Assembly (NCBI RefSeq): GCF_000199675.1
Contig: NC_014960.1
Span: forward strand, 3,162,001-3,226,000
DNA from: Anaerolinea thermophila UNI-1
Lineage (GTDB): Bacteria > Chloroflexota > Anaerolineae > Anaerolineales > Anaerolineaceae
DNA length: 64,000 nt
Direction of reading: 5' to 3'
This document shows positions 25,853 through 32,569 of this stretch, one piece after another. Position numbers and translations under genes: made by a program. Position 1 is the first letter of the stretch; every line of letters starts with the position of its first letter. Below the pieces are notes generated by a model. That model was not told the origin of the DNA, did not search any database, and saw only the letters and a program-made list of their open reading frames with translations.

Positions 25853-27058
25853 TCAAGATAGTCCAGATTCTTGCCTCTCGCGCCTTTTTTCGGCAATTCC
25901 CAGCAGGCAGAGGAAGCCCAAAACACACAAGCCCGACCAGAAGGCAAAGGGCGCTGAGGGATAAATCTCTGCCAGGCTGTTGCCCAGAGGCGGCGCCAGC
26001 AGGTTGCCGATGTTGGCAATGGCAATGGCAAAGCCCGTTGCCGTACCGGCGTACACCGGACCGACGCCATCGGTTTCAATGACCTTGGTCATGAACATTG
26101 CCATGAAGGCATCGCGCACCGAGCCCGAAAGCATGACCGCCGCCCAGATGATGCCCCCGCGGACAAAACTCAGCAGGGCAAAGCCGGAAGCAATCATCAA
26201 ACTGGCAACCAGTAAAAGCCGTTTGCGCGATCCCAAACGGTCAGACCAGAGAGAAATGGGAAGCACAAACAGCATACTGACAGTGTGGAAGGCGGTCAGC
26301 ACGCCATCGGCTTGCAGGGGCTCCCATCCCAGATTGCGCAGGTAGAGCGGCAGGTAGCCCAGCGCGCCCTGAATGGCTCCGCTGATGCCGAACAGGGCAA
26401 AGCCCAACAGCCAGATGTTTTTCAAGCCTGCCACATGCCTCAGCGAGTGCAGAACAGAGAACGACCTTCCTGCCGATTCGCGTTCGCGCGGGCTGATGCG
26501 GGTGAAAAGCCAGGGGATGCCCAGCAGTGTCCCCGCCACCCCATAGACGATCAGCACATTGCGCCAGCCGCCCAGCAGAGGTGATAACGTGGTGGCACTG
26601 AAGAGCGATCCGAGCATGAAGCCCATTGCCATGCTCATGGCTTGCATGCCGTTTGCCATCCCCAACTGATGTGGCGGAAACCACAACCCCAGCACCTTGA
26701 TGCTGTTCATCAGCACCATGGGCAGGACAGCCCCCAGCAGGACGGTGAGGACGGCGAGGGTGGCAAAATCCTGAGCGAAGCCGCGCGTCAAGCCCAGCAA
26801 GCCGCCCAGAAACGCCCCCACTGCCAGCACGCGCTTGGGACCAATTTTGTCGCCAATCATGCCCCCCAGCAGACTGGTGAGGATGCCCGGCAGTGCGCCT
26901 ACCCCCCAGATGACACCCACCTGCACCAGGCTCAGCCCCAGGGAATCGGAGATTTCCTTCGCCAGCACCGAAACCCCCATCTGAGGGATGGCAACGACGA
27001 TCATGCTCGTCAACACGGTCAGAGTCAGGATGTACCACTTGTAATGCTGGTCTTTCAC
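25853..27058 (-). CDS. major facilitator superfamily transporter
   Basis: 401 residues with twelve membrane segments and the MFS loop 2-3 motif GGMIGDKIGPKRVL near residues 65-78. The start is GTG at 27058, supported by AGAAAGGAAAG upstream. Sequence around VLPMVLMNSIKVLGLWFP is similar to anion/organic-acid MFS members (CynX/NNP-like), but the substrate cannot be given. It stands alone with its own terminator. Confidence 0.85.
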   Translation of the reverse strand: MKDQHYKWYILTLTVLTSMIVVAIPQMGVSVLAKEISDSLGLSLVQVGVIWGVGALPGILTSLLGGMIGDKIGPKRVLAVGAFLGGLLGLTRGFAQDFATLAVLTVLLGAVLPMVLMNSIKVLGLWFPPHQLGMANGMQAMSMAMGFMLGSLFSATTLSPLLGGWRNVLIVYGVAGTLLGIPWLFTRISPRERESAGRSFSVLHSLRHVAGLKNIWLLGFALFGISGAIQGALGYLPLYLRNLGWEPLQADGVLTAFHTVSMLFVLPISLWSDRLGSRKRLLLVASLMIASGFALLSFVRGGIIWAAVMLSGSVRDAFMAMFMTKVIETDGVGPVYAGTATGFAIAIANIGNLLAPPLGNSLAEIYPSAPFAFWSGLCVLGFLCLLGIAEKRRERQESGLS

Positions 27059-27173
27059 GGCTTCTTTCCTTTCTGTAGCGTGTGCATCGTTGAAGACTGC
27101 GGGAACCTCTCACAGCCTTTCGGCAGGGGCTCTGCGCGCGCCCTGCGCAAGCCTGTATTATAAAACACAGATG

Positions 27174-27203
27174 TAAAAACCTGCTCCCCATTGGGGGAGC
27201 AGG
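27174..27203 (-). terminator. intrinsic terminator downstream of the GyrI-like gene
   Basis: Stem CACCTGCTCCCC / GGGGAGCAGG with a short loop, followed on the minus strand by TTTTTAC. It lies about 155 bases after the GyrI-like stop codon. Confidence 0.85.
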
Positions 27204-27358
27204 TGAAAGGGTGTGAAGCGGGAATGCAGGTTGCGCTTCACTTATAAACCGAGAAGCGCAGTGAGGTGAAGCCTCTCGAGGTACAAGCGCGGGTTGGGCG
27301 GCTGTTTATAATGCAAAGTTGTCGAAAACTCTATCGCCCTTCAAACTCGATTTCTCCC
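27204..27358 (-). other. structured untranslated segment before a terminator
   Basis: This 155-base stretch has no credible reading frame. It can form GTGAAGCG / CGCTTCAC (perfect, 27211-27241 region) and a second imperfect hairpin (GAGAAGC / GCCTCTC), and runs directly into the terminator at 27174-27203. It is either a structured 3' untranslated region of the GyrI-like gene or a small RNA; no convincing internal promoter was found. Confidence 0.3.
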
Positions 27359-27826
27359 CTATCGAAGGGGAACACAAAAGTCCATAGTTTGTTCGTAATA
27401 GATCTCATAAGTGGGGCGTTGCGGGTCTACAATCAGTTGATGCTGTGGCATATACTCCGCAAAGAAACGTCCAATAGTCTCTCCTATTGTGTTTGAGTCC
27501 TTCTCAAGGGATAGGATGATATAACGCCCACCTGGCAATAGTTTTGTTTGGATGTCTTGTATGTCCTGAGAAATAAATTCAGGAAGTTCTAATGCACACT
27601 CATAACCGACTAATTGAGCGCCGTTGGTACGTGGGATGCCAATTACTTTCAGGGCTGAAGGATTGTAGCCACGTTGTTGAGCCCAGTCTTTTATGCGTTG
27701 AAAGCCGTCCCGAATTTGTTCGCTAAAATTCCCGGTTGCTTGTTGTAACTGGCAAGACACATAGACAATAAAAACGGGTGTCAAATTTTGTATAGTAACG
27801 TGGAATGGCTGTTCATTGACGCTCAT
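27359..27826 (-). CDS. GyrI-like effector-binding domain protein
   Basis: 155 residues, a stand-alone GyrI/AraC effector-binding fold: two repeats of the SHS2 type, with GIPRTNGAQLVGYECALELP in the middle and the typical end YEIYYEQTMDFCVPLR. Such proteins bind small hydrophobic molecules or act as partners of transcription factors; a specific ligand is not predictable. GGGAGAG precedes the ATG, and the gene start overlaps the end of the DUF3237-like fragment by 14 bases. Base composition is more AT-rich than the neighbours, suggesting later acquisition. Confidence 0.65.
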   Translation of the reverse strand: MSVNEQPFHVTIQNLTPVFIVYVSCQLQQATGNFSEQIRDGFQRIKDWAQQRGYNPSALKVIGIPRTNGAQLVGYECALELPEFISQDIQDIQTKLLPGGRYIILSLEKDSNTIGETIGRFFAEYMPQHQLIVDPQRPTYEIYYEQTMDFCVPLR

Positions 27827-28106
27827 AAAAACTCTCCCATGCTGAAATCATGAAACGACGAGTAGAGTATACCCCAGTTTGGCAGCGACCGACATGATAA
27901 GCACACCCATATCCCATATAGTTGAAGAAGATGACAGAACCATCGGTGGCTTCAATGATGCCCTGAAAATTGGGTTCAAATGTGCTACCTTCCCTTCGCC
28001 TTGGATGATCAGCACCCTGGAAATTGCCTTGAATCCGCCCTTCACAAGCACCCTCTGTTACAAAGAAGTGCTGACTTTCAGTACTGGAAGGGGATGATAA
28101 AAACAC
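27813..28106 (-). pseudogene. DUF3237-like fragment
   Basis: 97 codons. The part CEGRIQGNFQGADHPRRR and GIIEATDGSVIFFNYMGYG match DUF3237-type proteins, which are normally about 150 residues. The frame opens only with GTG and has no ribosome binding site, and it stops soon after the conserved GYG segment, losing the C-terminal strands. It looks truncated at both ends. Like the overlapping GyrI-like gene it is relatively AT-rich. Confidence 0.5.
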
Positions 28107-28233
28107 AGCCCAACTCTGAGGTTGTGTAAAACAAACATGATAGAGTGGAATTTAATTTACTCTCTCCAAAGCCTTACAAACTTCCCGGCAAACTCCATCC
28201 ATGTCCTCTACCCGAACCATTCCCCCTGCCCCA

Positions 28234-28264
28234 ATAAAAAGCGCCTTCCCCATCGGGAAGGCGC
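28234..28264 (-). terminator. intrinsic terminator of the mevalonate operon
   Basis: Stem GCGCCTTCCC / GGGGAAGGCGC with loop GAT, followed on the minus strand by TTTTTATT. Confidence 0.92.
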
Positions 28265-28287
28265 TCTGGCTGTCTCGTCAAAACCGT

Positions 28288-28695
28288 TTAGTGCTGGCTG
28301 GCAAACGCCGGGCGGAACTTGTAGCCGTATACGATGATGCCCTTCTCGTCGCCGTCATCGCGAATACGGCGGGTGACCATCTCCACCGGCATGCCAATCT
28401 CCACCGGCTGATCGCCCAGGTCGGTCAACTGCGCAGTCACAATGGGACCTTCTTCCAGTTTGACCAGCGCCACCGCGTAGGGAAGGTTCTTCTCATAGCC
28501 TGCCGGCGCATCGTTCATGACGGTAAAAGAAAACACCGTGCCTTTGCCGCTAAAAGCGAACTGCGTCTTGGCTTCGCCGCCGCAGTTCGGGCAGACATCC
28601 CGCGGGGGGAAGATTTTGACTTCGCAGTGCGGGCAGACCTCGCCCACCAAAGCATAGCGCTGTTTGCGAATTCTCCAATGGCGTGGATTTTCCAT
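28288..28695 (-). CDS. DUF35 OB-fold/zinc-ribbon protein, partner of thiolase and HMG-CoA synthase
   Basis: 135 residues. The N-terminal zinc ribbon is CPHC (residues 21-24) and CPNC (35-38); an OB-fold follows (GTVFSFTVMN, ALVKLEEGPIVTAQL). In archaea a DUF35 protein bridges acetoacetyl-CoA thiolase and HMG-CoA synthase and shares a CoA site so the intermediate is channelled. The same three genes are adjacent here, so the same scaffold role is inferred. AAGGAG precedes the ATG. The 128-base gap to the thiolase-like gene is larger than elsewhere in the operon and could contain an extra promoter. Confidence 0.88.
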   Translation of the reverse strand: MENPRHWRIRKQRYALVGEVCPHCEVKIFPPRDVCPNCGGEAKTQFAFSGKGTVFSFTVMNDAPAGYEKNLPYAVALVKLEEGPIVTAQLTDLGDQPVEIGMPVEMVTRRIRDDGDEKGIIVYGYKFRPAFASQH

Positions 28696-28823
28696 CTTGT
28701 TACTCCTTTTCTTTCAGACCAGTAAGCCTGTTGCTTTACACGAAATTCAACCCTCACTATACGGATTGGACGCTCTCACTGGCTATCATTGTCGTCCAAA
28801 ATCCTATCAAAACCTATCAACTT

Positions 28824-29987
28824 TCAGCCGTTGACGCGCTCCAGCACGTGGGCTACCGCCGTGGAAGCCGGACCGCCCAGATTCTGCACCAGCGCGCGCC
28901 GTGCATTGGGAATTTGATTGCTCCCCGCCTCGCCGCGCAACTGCAGGGCGGCTTCCACAATCTGGTACACCCCCGCCGCGCCCAGCGGATTGCCGCGCGC
29001 CTTGAACCCGCCCATGGTAAGGATAGGCAGTTTGCCGTCACGCCGCAGGGTGCCGTCCAACCCCAGTTTCCAGCCCTCGCCACGCGGCGCAAAGCCTGCC
29101 GCTTCCAGCGAAAGCACGGCGTAGATGGAGAAGGCATCGGTCAACTCGAAGAAGTCCACATCCTGCGGCAGAATGCCCGCCTGCCGGCAGGCGCCCTCAA
29201 CAGAGAGGCGCGCCGCATCAAACGCCAGCGGATCACTGCGGTCGTGCAGGGCAAGCGTATCGCTGGCAACGCTCGACCCCGAAACCTTGACCAGCGGGTG
29301 GCTGACGGAATCAGGCACCAGGTCCCGGCGGGTCAGCACCACCGCCGCCGCGCCGTCGGCGTAGGGTGCCATGTCCATCAGGTTGACCGGCTCGCTGACC
29401 ATTGGCGCGCTGTCGTAGGCTTTCTGGCTGATGGGCTTGCGGTACATGGCAAAGGGATTGCCTACGGCATTCTCATGGGCAAGCATCGGGAACGCCGCAA
29501 AGGCTTCGCGCGGCGGTTTGTACTGGTGCAGGTACAACTGCATCACCAGCCCTGCCTGCGCGGTCAGGGTCAAGCCCTGCGCCAGTTCGTAGTCGTAGTC
29601 GGTGCTTTCGGCAATGGCGCGCTCCAGTTCGGGACCAACCACATCGGTGATTTTCTCCACGCCCACCACCACGGCAGTATCCACAAAACCCGATGCCACC
29701 GCCAGGTAACCCAGGCGGAACGCCCCGCCGCCCGATGCTCCCGCCGCTTCAACGGTGATGCCCTCAATACCGGTCAGGTTGCTCCAGTCGGGCAATAACG
29801 CTCCAAGGTTGCTCTGGTGCGAAACGGTTGGTGCCAGCAGGTTGCCGATGTACATGGCTTGCGGCTTCAGTCCGCCGGCGTCCTTGATTGCTGCCAGCAC
29901 CGCGCGCACGGCCTGCGAGCGCAGGGAAACATCCCAGTGCTCTCCCACGGGAATTTGTCCCACACCTGCGATGACTACGTCGCTCAT
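28824..29987 (-). CDS. thiolase-superfamily protein of the mevalonate operon, catalytic residues missing
   Basis: 387 residues from the ATG at 29987, four bases after the HMG-CoA synthase stop; a longer in-frame start inside that gene is rejected. The fold matches archaeal acetyl-CoA C-acetyltransferases (EAAGASGGGAFRLG, VVGVEKITD, GGFKARGNPLGAAG). The acyl-accepting Cys is Gly83 (EAAGASG), the HDAF/HDCF His is Thr283 (ELTDAF) and the GHP His is Asn333 (RGNPLG). By comparison with archaeal thiolases (Cys85, His289, His338) all three catalytic positions are lost. The reading frame is intact and well embedded in the operon, so this is probably a structural or altered-function member of the thiolase/synthase/DUF35 complex. 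Confidence 0.82.
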   Translation of the reverse strand: MSDVVIAGVGQIPVGEHWDVSLRSQAVRAVLAAIKDAGGLKPQAMYIGNLLAPTVSHQSNLGALLPDWSNLTGIEGITVEAAGASGGGAFRLGYLAVASGFVDTAVVVGVEKITDVVGPELERAIAESTDYDYELAQGLTLTAQAGLVMQLYLHQYKPPREAFAAFPMLAHENAVGNPFAMYRKPISQKAYDSAPMVSEPVNLMDMAPYADGAAAVVLTRRDLVPDSVSHPLVKVSGSSVASDTLALHDRSDPLAFDAARLSVEGACRQAGILPQDVDFFELTDAFSIYAVLSLEAAGFAPRGEGWKLGLDGTLRRDGKLPILTMGGFKARGNPLGAAGVYQIVEAALQLRGEAGSNQIPNARRALVQNLGGPASTAVAHVLERVNG

Positions 29988-29991
29988 AGGC

Positions 29992-31053
29992 TTACCCCAT
30001 GTCAATCTTGCCGCGGAAGCGGGCATAGGTGGCGTAATCAATCTCGGTGCGGCGGGCGATGTAATCGGCAGTTGAGGGAGCCAGATTGCGCCGCGCCTCG
30101 ATTTTCTCGGTCACCACCCAGTCGAAGGCGTCCGAACCAGCCCCCGAACCGAACGACACCACCAGAATGCGGTCGCCGGGTTGGGCAACGTCCAGCACGG
30201 CGCTCAAGCCCACCAGCGCCGCCCCGGCATAGGTATTGCCGATGACGGGCGCGAGCAAACCGGTCTTAATCTGCTCATCGGTGAAGCCCAGCAGTTGCCC
30301 GGCACGCTGAGGGAACTTGGTGTTGGGCTGGTGGAAAATGGCGAAGCGGTAATCTTCCGGACGCGTGCCCATCTCTTCCATCAGGGCTTTTCCCGCCTCG
30401 GTGATGTGCTTGAAGTACGCCGGTTCGCCGGTAAAGCGCTGACCATGCTCCGGGTACTTTTGATTGGCGCGCCGCCAGAAATCGGGCGTATCGGTAACGT
30501 AGGAATACGAGCCGTTGAAAACCGCCAGGGCGTTCTCCGCCGGACCGACGATGTACGCCGCGCCGCCGGATGCCGCCGTGTACTCCAGTTGATCGCCGGG
30601 CTTGCCCTGCGCCGTATCCATGCCGATTGCCAAAGCGTACTCGCCCATGCCCGAACCCACCAGCGAGAGCGCCGCTACCAGCGCCTCGGTGCCAGCTTTG
30701 CAGGCAAACTCCCAGTCCGCCGCCTCAATGGACGGACCGGCGCCAATGGCTTCTGCCACCACCGTGCCGGTAGGCTTGACGGCATAAGGGTGCGATTCCG
30801 AACCCACCCACACCGCGCGCAAGAGGGTAGGATCAATCTGCGCCCGCGCCAACGCGTTGCGCGCTGCTTCAATGGACATGGTAATGACATCCTCATCCAG
30901 CCCGGCAACGGCTTTTTCCTTCACCGGACCGCCGCCCTTGCCGCCTTCCCACACCCGCGAGACTTCGCTGGCAGGCAGACGGTAGCGCGGGATATACGCA
31001 CCATAGCCGATGATTCCCACCGGTCGGTTTGATTTCAACACACGTCCGCTCAT
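29992..31053 (-). CDS. hydroxymethylglutaryl-CoA synthase, archaeal type
   Basis: 353 residues. The catalytic Cys118 is in WEFACKAGTEAL; GIIGYGAYIPRYRL at the N-terminus, FHQPNTKFP near 241-249 and FGSGAGSDAF near 308-317 are conserved in archaeal and bacterial HMG-CoA synthases. It condenses acetyl-CoA with acetoacetyl-CoA in the mevalonate pathway. It follows the HMG-CoA reductase gene by 26 bases and precedes the thiolase-like gene by four. All key synthase residues are present, in contrast with its thiolase-like neighbour. Confidence 0.92.
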   Translation of the reverse strand: MSGRVLKSNRPVGIIGYGAYIPRYRLPASEVSRVWEGGKGGGPVKEKAVAGLDEDVITMSIEAARNALARAQIDPTLLRAVWVGSESHPYAVKPTGTVVAEAIGAGPSIEAADWEFACKAGTEALVAALSLVGSGMGEYALAIGMDTAQGKPGDQLEYTAASGGAAYIVGPAENALAVFNGSYSYVTDTPDFWRRANQKYPEHGQRFTGEPAYFKHITEAGKALMEEMGTRPEDYRFAIFHQPNTKFPQRAGQLLGFTDEQIKTGLLAPVIGNTYAGAALVGLSAVLDVAQPGDRILVVSFGSGAGSDAFDWVVTEKIEARRNLAPSTADYIARRTEIDYATYARFRGKIDMG

Positions 31054-31079
31054 AAGGTTCTTTCCATCCTCTCCAGAGT

Positions 31080-32357
31080 TTATGCAGTCAATTCTTTCAG
31101 GATTTCCTGTGCGCGGTCGATGCGCACGACTTTTTCCGCAACCATGCGGCTGGCGACTTTCTCAATCAAATCGCCGACAGCCCCGGCAGCGATAGCCACC
31201 TGGCGGGCGTGCAGGCTCATGTGTCCGCGCTGAATGCCCTCGGTTGCCAGCGCGCGCAGAGCCGCCAGGTTTTGCGCCAGCCCTACCGAAACAATAATCT
31301 GCGCCAGTTCTGAGGCGCTCTTTACCCCCATCAACTGGATGGCGGCGCGCGCCGCCGGATGCACCCGCGTAGCTCCGCCGACAATGCCCACCGCCATGGG
31401 CATTTCCAGCGTTCCCACCAGGTTGCCCTCGCGGTCTTTGCCCCACGTACTCAATGAAGTGTAGCGCCCCAAACGGGCGGCGTAGGCATGCGCCCCGGCT
31501 TCCACGGCGCGCCAGTCGTTGCCGGTAGCAATCACCACCGCATCCACGCCGTTCATGATGCCCTTGTTGTGGGTGGCGGCGCGGTACGGGTCAGATGCGG
31601 CAAATGCCCAGGCTTCGATAATACCGTCGCGCACGCGCTCGCCGGTGTATCCTTCAAACGCCAGCGCAGAAACAGGGATGGTACAGCGCGCCCGCGCCAC
31701 CCGCCGCTCGGCAAGGTTGGTGAGGATGCGCAGGTGCACCCGTCCGCCGGTGATGTATTCCACCTTTGGCGCCAGGCGTTCCATGGCGGTGTTGACGGCG
31801 TTCGCGCCCATGGCATCGCGCACGTCATAAATCAGATGCACCACCAGATACGCCCCGATGGGCGAGTCGGCAATCAGGCGCACTTCCAGATCGCGCGCTC
31901 CGCCGCCCAGTTTTGCCAGCACGGGATCAACGGCAGTGGCTTCGTCCAGCAGTTCCTGGCGGTGTTCCAGAATCTTGAGACGGGCGCTGGCGGGGTCGTC
32001 CAGGTCGAGCACCTGCATCTGCCCGATCATCTCCGGCGCGCTGGCGGTGGCAAAGAAGCCCCCGCCCTGCAGTGCCAGTTTTGCCATGAACGAAGCGCTG
32101 GCAACCACCGAAGGCTCTTCCAGCGCCATGGGGACAAGCACATCCCGCCCATTGACGCGGAAGTAACGGGCAATGCCCAGCGGCAAGCCGTACACCCCGA
32201 TGACATTCTCAATCATGTGGTCGGCTTGTTCGGGAGTCAAACCGGGCAGTCCGCTGAGCATTTCCACTTCGCTCAGCGGAATACCCGCCTGCTCGGCAAC
32301 CCAGCGGCGGCGTTCTTCCAGCGGCAAATCGTAAAATTTCACACCCGTCTCAGCCAT
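31080..32357 (-). CDS. mvaA: hydroxymethylglutaryl-CoA reductase, class II type
   Basis: 425 residues. E81 in LEEPSVVAS, the Lys in THNKGIMNG, the Asp in TGNDWRAVEAGAHAY and the His in GHMSLHAR form the catalytic set; ENVIGVYGLPLGIA and the dinucleotide-site segment DAMGANAVN are also present. Length and sequence match class II enzymes such as the Pseudomonas mevalonii reductase. It makes mevalonate for isoprenoids, or could run in the reverse direction as in that species; the operon with a synthase supports biosynthesis. It is the first gene of the operon, with CTGGAGGAAG before the ATG and an inverted repeat in the promoter region. Confidence 0.93.
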   Translation of the reverse strand: MAETGVKFYDLPLEERRRWVAEQAGIPLSEVEMLSGLPGLTPEQADHMIENVIGVYGLPLGIARYFRVNGRDVLVPMALEEPSVVASASFMAKLALQGGGFFATASAPEMIGQMQVLDLDDPASARLKILEHRQELLDEATAVDPVLAKLGGGARDLEVRLIADSPIGAYLVVHLIYDVRDAMGANAVNTAMERLAPKVEYITGGRVHLRILTNLAERRVARARCTIPVSALAFEGYTGERVRDGIIEAWAFAASDPYRAATHNKGIMNGVDAVVIATGNDWRAVEAGAHAYAARLGRYTSLSTWGKDREGNLVGTLEMPMAVGIVGGATRVHPAARAAIQLMGVKSASELAQIIVSVGLAQNLAALRALATEGIQRGHMSLHARQVAIAAGAVGDLIEKVASRMVAEKVVRIDRAQEILKELTA

Positions 32358-32398
32358 TCTCTTCCTCCAGCCCGTACATACTTTGTATAACCAATATA

Positions 32399-32422
32399 CT
32401 TTCTTCCCAAAGCAGAAGAAAG
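32399..32422 (-). promoter_or_regulatory. inverted repeat in the mevalonate-operon promoter region
   Basis: Perfect 8-bp arms CTTTCTTC (32399-32406) and GAAGAAAG (32415-32422), 42 bases before the reductase start. TTGACC on the minus strand just upstream and TATATT/TATACA just downstream resemble promoter elements, so the repeat would lie within the promoter. Confidence 0.4.
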
Positions 32423-32507
32423 GTCAAACTGCTTTATATATAAGGTTTCGACTCTGGCAAAAACTATCAGAATTGAGAAAAGAGCAGTCTCTACCTTCTG
32501 GAAAGAG

Positions 32508-32555
32508 AAAAACACCCCATTTCCGGGGCAATTCCAGGGAACGGGGTGCTTTTTG
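32508..32555 (-). terminator. terminator of the O-antigen ligase-like gene
   Basis: Outer stem CACCCC / GGGGTG with further inner pairing, followed on the minus strand by TTTTTCTC. Confidence 0.75.
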
Positions 32556-32569
32556 TGAGAGCGGTTGAC

